NCBI GenBank assembly: GCA_027442615.1
Contig: DAIBBI010000006.1
Coordinates: 1 to 64,000, forward strand
Direction: 5' to 3'
Length of the DNA stretch: 64,000 nucleotides
Origin: JAJZRV01 sp027442615
GTDB lineage: Bacteria > Pseudomonadota > Gammaproteobacteria > Burkholderiales > Ferrovaceae
In this document: piece by piece, positions 28,312 to 37,781 of the stretch
Position numbering within the stretch: the first letter of the stretch is position 1
How the letters are laid out: each line of letters starts with the position of its first letter
Notes under the pieces: model-generated
The model's input: only the letters and a program-made list of their open reading frames with translations
Told to the model about the DNA's origin: nothing
Databases searched by the model: none
Program-made: the position numbers and the translations under genes

Positions 28312-29382
28312 ATGATCATCGTCACTGGTGGCGCCGGATTCATTGGGTCCAACTTCGTGCTCGACTGGCTTGCGTGCTGCGATGAGCCCGTAGTGACGCT
28401 CGATAAACTGACCTACGCAGGCAATCCTGACAATCTTGCCGCCATCGAGCATGCCCGCCAGCACCATCTCGTCAAAGGCGATATCGGTGACCAGGGTCTC
28501 GTCCGAAGCCTTCTTCGCACTCACAAGCCGCGAGCCATCATCAATTTTGCCGCGGAAAGCCATGTGGACCGCTCGATCCACGGCCCCGCGGATTTCATCG
28601 AAACCAATGTAATGGGCACGTTTCATTTGCTCGAGTCAGTCCGTGCCTACTGGAGCGAACTCGATGGCACCGCCCAATCGGCCTTTCGCTTCCTGCATGT
28701 GTCCACAGACGAAGTGTATGGTTCTCTGAATGCCACCGCTCCGGCCTTTTCGGAAACCACGCCCTATGCGCCCAACAGCCCCTATTCGGCCTCGAAAGCC
28801 GCTTCGGACCACCTGGTACGGGCCTGGCACCACACTTATGGGCTTCCGGTACTCACCACCAATTGTTCCAACAATTATGGCCCGTACCAGTTTCCTGAAA
28901 AGCTGATTCCGCTCATGATCCACAATGCACTGCTCGGCAAGCCCTTGCCGGTCTACGGAGACGGGAAGAACGTGCGCGACTGGTTATACGTGACGGACCA
29001 TTGCAGCGCCATCAGGCGCGTCCTTGAGGCCGGACGGCTGGGCGAGACATACAATGTTGGCGGTCAAAGTGAGCGCACCAACCTCGAGGTGGTGCACGCG
29101 CTTTGCGCGGCCCTGGACCATCTGCACCCCAACAGCGCCATTGGCAGCTATGACACCTTGATCCAGTTCGTCAAGGATCGCCCAGGCCATGACCGGCGTT
29201 ATGCCATCGATGCCCGTAAAATCCGCAGCGAATTGGGCTGGTCGCCGGCAGAAACTTTCGAGTCCGGACTGGAAAAAACCATCAAGTGGTACCTGCACCA
29301 TCCCGAGTGGACACAACGCATCACAAGCGGTGCTTATCGCGAGTGGATCGAGAAGAATTACGTGGAGCGGAGTCCTTCATGA
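28312..29382 (+). CDS. rfbB: dTDP-glucose 4,6-dehydratase
   Basis: Extended short-chain dehydrogenase of 356 residues that converts dTDP-glucose to dTDP-4-keto-6-deoxyglucose, second step of dTDP-rhamnose synthesis. Visible are the NAD motif GGAGFIGSN (about 6-14), the catalytic STDEVYG segment (about 131-137) and YSASK (about 162-166). The family-typical NNYGPYQFPEKLIP follows. It overlaps rfbA by four bases (ATGA). The rfbC and rfbD genes needed to complete rhamnose are not in this window. Confidence 0.95.
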   Translation: MIIVTGGAGFIGSNFVLDWLACCDEPVVTLDKLTYAGNPDNLAAIEHARQHHLVKGDIGDQGLVRSLLRTHKPRAIINFAAESHVDRSIHGPADFIETNVMGTFHLLESVRAYWSELDGTAQSAFRFLHVSTDEVYGSLNATAPAFSETTPYAPNSPYSASKAASDHLVRAWHHTYGLPVLTTNCSNNYGPYQFPEKLIPLMIHNALLGKPLPVYGDGKNVRDWLYVTDHCSAIRRVLEAGRLGETYNVGGQSERTNLEVVHALCAALDHLHPNSAIGSYDTLIQFVKDRPGHDRRYAIDARKIRSELGWSPAETFESGLEKTIKWYLHHPEWTQRITSGAYREWIEKNYVERSPS

Positions 29383-30257
29383 GAAAAGGCATTATTTTGG
29401 CCGGAGGTTCAGGTACCCGCCTCTATCCGGTTACCCAGGTCGTCTCGAAGCAACTGCTGCCTGTCTATGACAAACCCATGATCTATTACCCGCTCAGCAC
29501 GCTCATGCTGGCAGGAATACGCGACATTCTGGTGATTTCAACCCCGCAGGACACCCCGCGCTTCCAGCAATTGTTGGGTGATGGCGCGCAATGGGGCATT
29601 TCCATTCAATACGCAGTGCAGCCCAATCCAGAAGGTCTGGCGCAGGCTTTCATCATCGGGAAATCTTTCATAGGAAATGATCCCAGCGCCCTGGTCCTGG
29701 GCGACAACATCTTCTATGGGCACGATTTTTCCGGCATGCTCGACCGCGCACAGCAACATGCGGATGGTGCGACCATTTTTGCCTACGCCGTCACCGACCC
29801 CGAACGCTATGGCGTGGCCGAATTCGATGCCACTGGACGCGTCATCAGCCTGGAAGAAAAGCCCAGGCAGCCCCGTTCACGCTATGCAGTGACGGGCCTT
29901 TACTTCTACGATAATCAGGTGTGTGACCTTGCGCAGAGCCTTAAGCCCTCCCCGCGCGGCGAACTTGAAATCACCGACCTCAACCGCTGCTATCTGGAGC
30001 AGAAGCAGTTACACGTGGAATTGATGGGGCGTGGTTTTGCCTGGCTGGATACCGGCACCCACGAATCCCTCCTTGAAGCGGCACAATACATACAGACTGT
30101 GGAAAAACGGCAGGGGCTTAAAATTGCCTGCCCCGAAGAGATTGCCTATCGCAAGGGCATGATCTCTGCCGCAGACGTTGAGGAACTGGCAGAGCGCATG
30201 AAGAACAACGGCTATGGCCAGTATCTGTACCGCATCCTGAACGAGCAGCTGTTTTAG
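29379..30257 (+). CDS. rfbA: glucose-1-phosphate thymidylyltransferase
   Basis: A 292-residue nucleotidyltransferase that makes dTDP-glucose from dTTP and glucose-1-phosphate. The N-terminus MRKGIILAGGSGTRLYP is the nucleotide-binding signature; KQLLPVYDKPMIYYPLS and the metal-site LGDNIFYG follow. The start at 29379, inside a longer open frame, is fixed by the conserved N-terminus and the ATGA overlap with the rfbB stop. With rfbB it feeds deoxysugars into surface polysaccharide. Confidence 0.95.
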   Translation: MRKGIILAGGSGTRLYPVTQVVSKQLLPVYDKPMIYYPLSTLMLAGIRDILVISTPQDTPRFQQLLGDGAQWGISIQYAVQPNPEGLAQAFIIGKSFIGNDPSALVLGDNIFYGHDFSGMLDRAQQHADGATIFAYAVTDPERYGVAEFDATGRVISLEEKPRQPRSRYAVTGLYFYDNQVCDLAQSLKPSPRGELEITDLNRCYLEQKQLHVELMGRGFAWLDTGTHESLLEAAQYIQTVEKRQGLKIACPEEIAYRKGMISAADVEELAERMKNNGYGQYLYRILNEQLF

Positions 30258-30982
30258 GCCTGCGGCATCAAGCAAATCGGCTCAACCACACTGCCAAAGC
30301 AGTACCCCTGCCCCCGCACCGATTTGATCAGGATTTCACCGGAGTGAAACTTGCGCAATTTGCAACGCAACCCGGATACCATCACGTCCACCGATCGGTC
30401 CTGCGTGCTCCACGTGCGGCCGCAAACCATGCTGGCAATGACGTCCCGGCCCACGACGTGGTTGCCGCTTTCGGTCAGGCACACGAGCAAATCAAACTCA
30501 CGGCTGGTCAAGGCAATCGGCGTTCCCTCGCGGGTGCATAAGCTTCTGCGCTTCTTGTCCAGGATGAATCCGGAAAACCTGACCAACACCTCGTTTTTCG
30601 ACGGATAACGGCCACGCAGTCGTTGTAACAGGCGTTTGGCCCGGGCCACCAACTCACGCATATCCAGGGGCTTGGCCAGATAATCGTCCGCGCCCATCTG
30701 GATGCCCAGAATCCGATCCAGCGGCGTGGATTTTCCACTGATGACCATGATACCCATTTCAGGGCGGGCCTCCCGGGCATAGCGCACAAAATCAAGGCCG
30801 TTATCCTCCGGCCCCAATACCACGTCTACCAATGCCAATTCAAATCGCGACTGGTGTATCAGGGATTTCGCAAGGGCCACATCCCTGCAATGAATGGGCT
30901 CAAATCCCTCGCGACTTAAGATGTGCCTGAAAAACCGAACCAGTTGCAAATCATCTTCCAGAATCAATACGGATGTTGTCAT
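30254..30982 (-). CDS. orphan OmpR/PhoB-type response regulator
   Basis: A 242-residue transcription factor. The receiver domain (about 4-118) has the acidic pair E9/D10/D11, phosphoacceptor D53 and conserved lysine K104 in LAKPLD. A winged-helix DNA-binding domain follows (about 135-232; LTSREFDLLVCL, RDVIASMV, VDVMVSGLRCKLRK). No histidine kinase gene is adjacent: it lies convergent to rfbA (overlapping by 4 bp) and divergent from nadB. The targets are unknown; either neighbour could be regulated. Confidence 0.88.
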   Translation of the reverse strand: MTTSVLILEDDLQLVRFFRHILSREGFEPIHCRDVALAKSLIHQSRFELALVDVVLGPEDNGLDFVRYAREARPEMGIMVISGKSTPLDRILGIQMGADDYLAKPLDMRELVARAKRLLQRLRGRYPSKNEVLVRFSGFILDKKRRSLCTREGTPIALTSREFDLLVCLTESGNHVVGRDVIASMVCGRTWSTQDRSVDVMVSGLRCKLRKFHSGEILIKSVRGQGYCFGSVVEPICLMPQA

Positions 30983-31113
30983 TGTCCAGATCCGAATTAC
31001 GCCGATAATTTCATCCCGTCTCTTTTTGTGGAGCCCGGCGCTGATATTAATTGATACAACTATGTTTTTGTTTGTGTTTTTGTCAGGTTTTATGGTGAGC
31101 CCGCTTTATGGAC

Positions 31114-31142
31114 TTGTGACAATGCGCATAGCAAAGCATACT
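31114..31142 (+). promoter_or_regulatory. probable nadB promoter
   Basis: TTGTGA (31114-31119) and CATACT (31137-31142) are separated by 17 bases and match the sigma-70 consensus at four of six positions each. Transcription would start near 31149, leaving a leader of about 34 bases before the nadB start. The divergent region 30983-31182 also serves the response regulator gene. Confidence 0.4.
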
Positions 31143-31182
31143 TGCGGCTGATGATGAACCTATCCATTTCTGGAGCTGTTTT

Positions 31183-32763
31183 CTGAAGACTTTTGATGTC
31201 ATCGTGATTGGTAGCGGACTTGCCGGCGCTACGGCTGCGTTGCGCCTTGCCGAACATTGCAAGGTGGCCGTTTTGACCAAGCGCTCCCTGGAGGATGGTG
31301 CCAGCGGCTGGGCCCAGGGGGGCATTGCCGCAGTGGTTGGCACAGACGACAGTTTCGATTCCCATATTGAAGACACGCTCAATGCCGGAGCGGGCTTGTG
31401 CGAGCCTGCTACGACGCGCTTCATCGTGGAACACGCGCCCGCTGCCATTGGTTGGCTGAGCGCTCAAGGCGTGCCCTTCACGCTGGAGGAAGGACATCTC
31501 CACCTGACCCGGGAGGGGGGGCATACGCACCGCCGCATCGTGCACGCTGCCGATGCCACGGGAGCCGCAGTCCAGAACCAGCTCTACCCCAAAATGAAAG
31601 CGCACCCCAACATCACCCTTTTTGACCATTACATGCTGGTGGACCTCATCACCACCGGCAAGTTGAAGCAAATCGGCAGGCGTTGCCTGGGATTGTATGC
31701 ACTAAACGAATTGACCGGCGAGGTGGAAACCTTCTCTGCCGGGCATATCCTGCTGGCTACTGGCGGAGCGGGCAAAGTCTACCTCTACACCACCAACCCG
31801 GATACTGCCACCGGGGACGGCATTGCCGCGGCCTGGCGTGCCGGATGCCGGGTGGGCAACATGGAATTCATCCAGTTCCACCCAACTTGCCTGTATCACC
31901 CTCATGCAAAATCATTTCTCATCTCCGAAGCGGTCCGCGGCGAAGGTGGCCTTCTTTGCCTGCCCGACGGAACACGTTTCATGCCGGCCCACGACCCGCG
32001 TGCCGAGCTTGCGCCGCGTGATATCGTTGCGCGTGCCATTGACTATGAAATGAAACGGCATGGCATCGATTGCGTTTATCTCGACATCACCCAGAAGGGT
32101 GAAGCCTTCATTCGCGAACATTTTCCGACCATCTACCAACGCTGCATGGACCTGGGCATCGACATGGCGCGCGATCCCATTCCAGTCGTTCCTGCAGCCC
32201 ATTACACCTGTGGCGGTGTAGTAACGGACCTTTCGGGACGAACCGATCTGGACTGCCTGTACGCCATCGGCGAAACGGCCTATACCGGCCTGCACGGTGC
32301 CAACCGGCTCGCCAGCAACTCCCTGCTGGAATGTGTGGTCATGGCGACTGCTGCAAGTCAGGACATCCTGGCGCACCCCTCCTTCCCCGCCTCGCAATTG
32401 CCGGACTGGGACAGCAGCCAGGTCACGGATGCCGATGAGGAAGTGGTGATTTCCCATAATTGGGATGAGTTGCGGCGCTTCATGTGGGACTATGTTGGCA
32501 TTGTACGTACCGACAAGCGCCTCGAGCGGGCTGCTCACCGACTGAAGCTGTTGTCCGAAGAAATCCGCGAGTTCTATGCCAACTTTCACGTGAGTCGGGA
32601 TCTACTGGAATTACGCAATCTCGTCATGGTTTCTGACCTGATCGTCCGCTCCGCTCAATCGCGCCATGAAAGTCGCGGCCTGCACTTTAGCCGCGATTAT
32701 CCCTTCACGCTGGACAAGGCCGAACCCACCATCTGCCCGGGCATGCCCAACTCAGGCATCTGA
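31183..32763 (+). CDS. nadB: L-aspartate oxidase, apparently starting at CTG
   Basis: FAD enzyme of 526 residues that oxidises L-aspartate to iminoaspartate, first step of de novo NAD synthesis. The dinucleotide fold is FDVIVIGSGLAGATAALR (about 4-21); KRSLEDGASGWAQGGIAA, the active-site HxxGGxxxD-type region (YTCGGVVTD) and GLHGANRLASNSLLE follow. The nearest standard start, GTG at 31204, would remove the first beta-strand. No in-frame ATG, GTG or TTG lies between it and an upstream position matching the family; CTG at 31183 gives a complete fold and has TGGAG at 31171-31175, seven bases away. NadA and NadC lie downstream on the other strand. Confidence 0.9.
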   Translation: MKTFDVIVIGSGLAGATAALRLAEHCKVAVLTKRSLEDGASGWAQGGIAAVVGTDDSFDSHIEDTLNAGAGLCEPATTRFIVEHAPAAIGWLSAQGVPFTLEEGHLHLTREGGHTHRRIVHAADATGAAVQNQLYPKMKAHPNITLFDHYMLVDLITTGKLKQIGRRCLGLYALNELTGEVETFSAGHILLATGGAGKVYLYTTNPDTATGDGIAAAWRAGCRVGNMEFIQFHPTCLYHPHAKSFLISEAVRGEGGLLCLPDGTRFMPAHDPRAELAPRDIVARAIDYEMKRHGIDCVYLDITQKGEAFIREHFPTIYQRCMDLGIDMARDPIPVVPAAHYTCGGVVTDLSGRTDLDCLYAIGETAYTGLHGANRLASNSLLECVVMATAASQDILAHPSFPASQLPDWDSSQVTDADEEVVISHNWDELRRFMWDYVGIVRTDKRLERAAHRLKLLSEEIREFYANFHVSRDLLELRNLVMVSDLIVRSAQSRHESRGLHFSRDYPFTLDKAEPTICPGMPNSGI

Positions 32764-32875
32764 TCTTTCCCGGAGGCTTGAGGCACGATTTGTTACGCTT
32801 TCCCGAAAGCGGTTTCGTATCCTTGGGGTATAGTCCAGACCATTCTCTTGCCTCTTGCCGGCCTGCCACCTTGCC

Positions 32876-35338
32876 ATGACGATTTCAGAAAATCTCCAGG
32901 AATCACAACCGGCCACCACGGCTACAGAAAGGCTTGCCGCGCTGCAATCCCGTGGTGATGTTGGGCTGTCGCACAAAGAGGCAGCGCTGCGATTGCAGCG
33001 CGAGGGACCCAACGAAATCCCCGAAAAAAAACGCCATCCCCTGCAGAGCTTCGCCAAAAAGTTCTGGAACCTCTCCGCATGGATGATCGAGCTTATTGCC
33101 ATTCTTTCGTTCATCATCCACAAAAGCCTCGACATGTGGATTGCCCTGGTGCTGCTGGTGGTCAACGCAGTTTTGGGATTTGCCCAGGAGCAGCGCGCCA
33201 GTGCTGCCGTAGCCGCACTGCGCAGCCAACTTCAGGTCATGACCCGAGTGTTGCGCGAAGGTGCCTGGCAAACCCTGTCAGCCCGGGATCTGGTTAAAGG
33301 TGACGTGATCCGGATCCGGGCTGGGGACTTTGTTCCCGCCGACCTGCAGATCATTGAGGGCGTTTTACAGGTGGACCAGTCCGCCTTGACCGGCGAATCC
33401 CATGAGGTGGAAAAATCGGCGAATGCCGACCTGTACTCAGGTTCCGTCGTGAGACAGGGAGAAGCCACAGCTATTGTTGTATCCACGGGAGCCGCCACAT
33501 GGTTTGGGCGAACCACACAACTCGTGGAAACCGCGCACCCGCAGTTGCACGTGGAAAAGGTCATTGCGCGCGTTGTACGCTGGCTCGTGATCCTGGTCAG
33601 CCTGCTGGTCTTCGCGACGCTCCTCGTGGCATTCCTCGAGGGGCTGCCCTTGTTACGCGTCCTGCCGGTTGCACTGGCTATCCTGATGAATGCCGTGCCC
33701 GTGGCATTGCCAGTCATGTTTACCGTCAGCATGGCCCTGGGGTCTCTGGAATTGACCCGTCAGGGCGTGTTGATCACCCAACTCAGTGCCGTGGAGGATG
33801 CTGCCACCATGGACGTGCTTTGTGCCGACAAAACGGGCACCCTGACGCGCAATCAGCTCTCCGTGGCGCAGGTGATGCCGCAGCCCGGAATTACCGATAC
33901 AGAATTGCTTCAGGCGGGGCGCTGGGCCTCCAATGAGGCCAACAACGACCCCATCGATCTGGCGATCCTGCTTGCCGCAAGCGCGCGCGCCCTGCCCTCT
34001 GAGCCCTGTCGTGTGTTGTCTTTCTCTCCCTTCTCTGCAGCAACGCGCCGCACGGAAGCCGTAATCGAAATAAATGGACAGCAACTGCGCTGCATCAAGG
34101 GTGCACTACGCACAGTAGGCGAAGCAGCTGGCCTGGATGAAGATTCCATGGCGCAGCTCGAATTGCAGGCAGATCAGCAAGCAGCACAAGGCAGACGTAC
34201 CCTGGCCGTGGCCTGTGCCAAGAATGGAGGCTCCTTGAAATTGTTGGGGCTCGTGACGCTATATGACCCTCCACGCCCGGATTCACGGCAACTCATTGCA
34301 CAACTGCGCGATCTGGGCATCAGCGTCAAAATGCTCACGGGGGATGCTCTGCCCGTGGCCAGCGAAGTGGCGCGGCAGCTGGGTCTTGCGCAAATCGTGC
34401 GCGCACCGGAATTGCGCACTCTGCAAAGTAGGGCGGCCGCACAGGCCACCGCACTGACCGAATCGGTAGATGGTTTTGCCGAGGTGTTTCCCGAAGACAA
34501 GTTTTTGGTGGTGCAGAACCTGCAAACGGCCGGGCATATCGTGGGCATGACCGGCGATGGCGTCAACGATGCTCCTGCCCTGCGCCAGTCAGAGGTAGGC
34601 ATCGCCGTCAGCGGTGCCACTGATGTGGCCAAGGGTGCAGCCAGTGCGGTGTTGACCACCGAGGGGCTGTCCAACATCATTGCCCTTGTCAAAACAGGGC
34701 GCGCCATCTACCAACGGGTTCTGACCTGGATCCTCTACAAAGTCGCCCAAACCCTGCTCAAGGCAGGCTTTGTGGTGGTGTCTTTCCTGGTCTTGGGGAA
34801 ATTTGCCATTTCATTGCTGGGTATCGTGCTGCTGGTGTTCATGAACGATTTCATGATGATTTCCCTTGCCACCGACCAGGTGCGCCCCTCGCAAAAACCG
34901 GAAACCTGGAATATCGGCCCGCAGATCAAGGTGGCCGCCGTGCTGGGCTTGCTGATGCTGGTAGAGGGCCTGGGGCTGCTCGCGTATGGCTGGGCCCACT
35001 TTGGGCTTGAGGGCGAGCGCGGCCCCTTGCTCACTTACGGCTTTGAAATCCTGGGGTCCTTTGCGCTCTTTTCGGTGTTTTCCCTAAGGGAACGCGCTGC
35101 CTTCTGGCATTCGCGCCCCAGTCGCGTGCTGCTGGTGGCGGTGCTATTCGACGCCCTGCTTGCCGCAGGCATTGGCCTCACCGGGTTGGCCGAGATGCAA
35201 TCCTTGCCGGCTGGAGACATCGCATTCATTTTTGTCGTGACCGGCCTGCTGGCACTGGGCCCCAATGACTGGATCAAGGCGCGCCTGATGGCGCGCGCGC
35301 TCTCTTCAGGCCGCGCCGATTTGGGGCACAATCCCTGA
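32876..35338 (+). CDS. plasma-membrane proton-efflux P-type ATPase (type IIIA)
   Basis: An 820-residue P-type ATPase of the H+-exporting group. Marks include actuator loop LTGES, phosphorylation site DKTGTLTRN (D318), hinge TGDGVNDAPAL, and about ten membrane segments with NAVPVALPVMF in M4. It lacks N-terminal heavy-metal domains and the Na+/Ca2+ P-type signatures, and resembles fungal/plant PMA pumps found sporadically in bacteria and archaea. It would expel protons using ATP, useful in acidic surroundings. ATG 32876 is preferred over TTG 32855. The 3' end overlaps the convergent nadA by 33 bp. Confidence 0.88.
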   Translation: MTISENLQESQPATTATERLAALQSRGDVGLSHKEAALRLQREGPNEIPEKKRHPLQSFAKKFWNLSAWMIELIAILSFIIHKSLDMWIALVLLVVNAVLGFAQEQRASAAVAALRSQLQVMTRVLREGAWQTLSARDLVKGDVIRIRAGDFVPADLQIIEGVLQVDQSALTGESHEVEKSANADLYSGSVVRQGEATAIVVSTGAATWFGRTTQLVETAHPQLHVEKVIARVVRWLVILVSLLVFATLLVAFLEGLPLLRVLPVALAILMNAVPVALPVMFTVSMALGSLELTRQGVLITQLSAVEDAATMDVLCADKTGTLTRNQLSVAQVMPQPGITDTELLQAGRWASNEANNDPIDLAILLAASARALPSEPCRVLSFSPFSAATRRTEAVIEINGQQLRCIKGALRTVGEAAGLDEDSMAQLELQADQQAAQGRRTLAVACAKNGGSLKLLGLVTLYDPPRPDSRQLIAQLRDLGISVKMLTGDALPVASEVARQLGLAQIVRAPELRTLQSRAAAQATALTESVDGFAEVFPEDKFLVVQNLQTAGHIVGMTGDGVNDAPALRQSEVGIAVSGATDVAKGAASAVLTTEGLSNIIALVKTGRAIYQRVLTWILYKVAQTLLKAGFVVVSFLVLGKFAISLLGIVLLVFMNDFMMISLATDQVRPSQKPETWNIGPQIKVAAVLGLLMLVEGLGLLAYGWAHFGLEGERGPLLTYGFEILGSFALFSVFSLRERAAFWHSRPSRVLLVAVLFDALLAAGIGLTGLAEMQSLPAGDIAFIFVVTGLLALGPNDWIKARLMARALSSGRADLGHNP

Positions 35339-36397
35339 GGGGCCCGCGCGTGAAGCCGTAAAATCCAGCATGCGCTGGATGGGAAGCTGGGCCCTTGCGG
35401 CCAGTTCGGTTGAAACCTCAATGCGGTTGTGTCCGCGCTGCAAAACTTCCAACAGGTTTTCCAGACCGTTCATGGCCATCCAGGGACAATGAGCGCAGCT
35501 TCTACAGGTGGCACTGGCGCCAGCAGTGGGTGCTTCGATGAAGGTTTTTCCGGGATTCTGCTGGCGCAGTTTATGCATCATGCCATTATCCGTAGCCACG
35601 ATAAAAGTTCCCGCAGCCAATGTGCTGGCCGCCTTCAGAATGGCCGACGTGGATCCGACCACATCGGCCAACGCCACCACGGCAGCAGGCGATTCGGGAT
35701 GAACCAGGACCTTCGCTTCAGGATGCCGGCGCATGAGATCCTGCAGTTCACTGGCCTTGAATTCATCATGAACCACGCAGGAGCCGCGCCACAACAGCAT
35801 GTCTGCGCCAGTCTGGGACTGAACGTACTCACCCAGATGCTTGTCCGGTGCCCATAAAATCTTTTTCCCCTGCTCATGCAGGTGGCGCACGATGTCCACT
35901 GCACAGCTTGAGGTGACCACCCAGTCCGAGCGCGCTTTCACGGCTGCGCTCGTGTTGGCGTAGACCACCACTGTGCGGTCAGGATGCTGATCGCATAAGG
36001 CCGCAAATTCATCTGCCGGGCAACCCAGATCCAGGGAACATTCCGCTTCCAGGGTGGGCATCAGCACGGTTTTTTCGTTGGAGAGAATTTTGGCGGTTTC
36101 TCCCATGAAGCGAACCCCCGCAACCACGAGTGTGCCGGCCGCATGATTTTTACCAAAGCGGGCCATTTCCAGTGAATCTGCAACCAGCCCCCCCGTTGCT
36201 TCGGCAAGGTCCTGCAAGTCCGGATGCACATAGTAATGGGACACCAGTACGGCATTTTTGGCCTGCAGCAGGGTGCGAATCTGCCCCAGCAGTTCCTGGC
36301 GGCGCGTCGGGCTGGGATCGTCCGGAACATGGGCCCAGATATGACGGGTGTCACAAGAGGCCGGACGCTCATATTCAACATCAATAACATTATTCAT
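35306..36397 (-). CDS. nadA: quinolinate synthase A
   Basis: A 363-residue [4Fe-4S] enzyme that condenses iminoaspartate with dihydroxyacetone phosphate to quinolinate. Family marks are VSHYYVHPDLQDLAEATGG (about 54-72), MGETAKIL, CSLDLGCPADEF, SSCAVDIV and the Cys-rich CRSCAHCPWMAMN near the C-terminus, which supply the cluster ligands. It starts within the last eight bases of nadC, so the two form an operon. nadB lies about 2.5 kb away on the opposite strand. Confidence 0.95.
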   Translation of the reverse strand: MNNVIDVEYERPASCDTRHIWAHVPDDPSPTRRQELLGQIRTLLQAKNAVLVSHYYVHPDLQDLAEATGGLVADSLEMARFGKNHAAGTLVVAGVRFMGETAKILSNEKTVLMPTLEAECSLDLGCPADEFAALCDQHPDRTVVVYANTSAAVKARSDWVVTSSCAVDIVRHLHEQGKKILWAPDKHLGEYVQSQTGADMLLWRGSCVVHDEFKASELQDLMRRHPEAKVLVHPESPAAVVALADVVGSTSAILKAASTLAAGTFIVATDNGMMHKLRQQNPGKTFIEAPTAGASATCRSCAHCPWMAMNGLENLLEVLQRGHNRIEVSTELAARAQLPIQRMLDFTASRAGPSGIVPQIGAA

Positions 36398-37247
36398 CTA
36401 ATTGAAATCTCATCGAAAAATCAACTGCATTAATATCCTTGGTGAGGCTTCCTACGGAAATTCTATCCACCCCGGTGAGAGCAATCGCACGCACCGTGTT
36501 CAAGGTTACACCCCCCGACACTTCTAGGATGGCCCGGCCCTGCCCCAAGGCCACGGCCTGATGTTGCTGGGCCAGGGTCATGTTGTCCAGCAGTATCATC
36601 GGTGCACCCGCTTCAATGGCTTCTTCCAGTTGTGCCAGGGTCTCCACCTCCACCTCGACAATGACCCCGGGCGGCGCGGCCTCCAGAGCCTGCTTTACTG
36701 CGACGGTAAGGCTGCCCGCGGCCGCAATGTGATTTTCCTTGATCAGGATGCCATCATAAAGGCCCATCCGGTGATTGGTTCCGCCCCCAACCCTCACGGC
36801 GTACTTTTCGGCTAGCCGCAGTCCCGGCAATGTTTTTCGGGTATCCACGATCTGCGCCCCGCAACCTGCTACGGCTTGCTTGAAGCGATGGGTTTGCGTG
36901 GCCACGGCAGAGAGCGTCTGCAAAAAATTGAGTGCCGTACGCTCTCCAGTCAACAGGGAACGCGCCGGACCAAACAGGCTTGCCACGAGCGTGTCGGACG
37001 CCGTCATGGTGCCCTCTTTCACATGCCATTTTATTTCGACAGAAGAAGCGATCTGCTCAAAAACAGCCTCAAACCAGGGTTGCCCACATAAAACCGCGGC
37101 CTCGCGCACCCTGACGGTGGCACGGGCTAACCGCCCTTCGGGAATCAACGCCGCCGTACGATCTCCGCTGCCCAAATCCTCGGCGAGGGCCAGTGTAACC
37201 TGCTCGATAATGTTTGGTGGGAGGAGTGAATGATTATGCAAAACCAT
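36390..37247 (-). CDS. nadC: nicotinate-nucleotide pyrophosphorylase (quinolinate phosphoribosyltransferase)
   Basis: A 285-residue type II phosphoribosyltransferase that turns quinolinate and PRPP into nicotinate mononucleotide. DTRKTLPGLRLAEKYAVRVGGG (about 135-156), NHRMGLYDGILIKENH and the C-terminal EVSGGVTLNTVRAIALTGVDRIS carry the active-site arginines, lysines and histidine. An AAAGG ribosome site precedes the ATG at 37247. It is first in the nadC-nadA operon, divergent from panD. Confidence 0.96.
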   Translation of the reverse strand: MVLHNHSLLPPNIIEQVTLALAEDLGSGDRTAALIPEGRLARATVRVREAAVLCGQPWFEAVFEQIASSVEIKWHVKEGTMTASDTLVASLFGPARSLLTGERTALNFLQTLSAVATQTHRFKQAVAGCGAQIVDTRKTLPGLRLAEKYAVRVGGGTNHRMGLYDGILIKENHIAAAGSLTVAVKQALEAAPPGVIVEVEVETLAQLEEAIEAGAPMILLDNMTLAQQHQAVALGQGRAILEVSGGVTLNTVRAIALTGVDRISVGSLTKDINAVDFSMRFQLDE

Positions 37248-37394
37248 ATAAACCTTTTCTTATTGAAGCAGTCCAAATTCCTGATAATATTGCGCTCTGC
37301 TGCAATGCAATAATGGTGGCGTGAAGCGGCACATTTGCGTAAACTGCCTCACCTTGCAACAGAACTGTGATGAACTTACCTGGATATAAGGCCC

Positions 37395-37775
37395 ATGCAA
37401 CGGACAATGCTTAAAGCCAAACTTCATCGTGTCACCGTCACCCAGTCTGAGTTGGGTTACGAAGGTTCCTGTGCCATTGACGAAGACTTGCTGGATGCTG
37501 CCGACATTCGCGAATACCAGCAAATTGACATTTACAACGTCAACAATGGCGATCGCTTTACCACCTACGCCATTCGGGGTCAGCGCGGTTCCGGCATGAT
37601 TTCCGTCAACGGCGCGGCTGCCCGCAAGGCACAAGTGGGCGACATCCTGATCATCGCCACTTACGCCGCTTACACCGAGGCCGAACTCGAATCCTTTGAA
37701 CCCCGGCTGGTCTATGTGGATGCCAACAATCGCATCAAGCGCCAGGGGTTCAAGATTCCGCTGCAATCCGTCTGA
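37395..37775 (+). CDS. panD: aspartate 1-decarboxylase
   Basis: A 126-residue pyruvoyl enzyme that makes beta-alanine for pantothenate. The proenzyme cleaves itself between G24 and S25 in GYEGSCAID; K9 and the segment NGDRFTTYAIRGQRGSGMISVNGAAA match the family throughout. The ATG at 37395 has AAGG upstream; initiation at the nearby ATG of MLKAK is possible. Its promoter would lie in the 147-bp region shared with nadC. Confidence 0.95.
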   Translation: MQRTMLKAKLHRVTVTQSELGYEGSCAIDEDLLDAADIREYQQIDIYNVNNGDRFTTYAIRGQRGSGMISVNGAAARKAQVGDILIIATYAAYTEAELESFEPRLVYVDANNRIKRQGFKIPLQSV

Positions 37776-37781
37776 AGCGCC

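Noticed and set aside
31204..31206. GTG as the nadB start
   Set aside because: It would remove the first strand of the FAD-binding fold and has no ribosome site at proper distance.
37248..37394. Riboswitch before panD or nadC
   Set aside because: The region is too short and shows no recognised aptamer-like set of paired elements.
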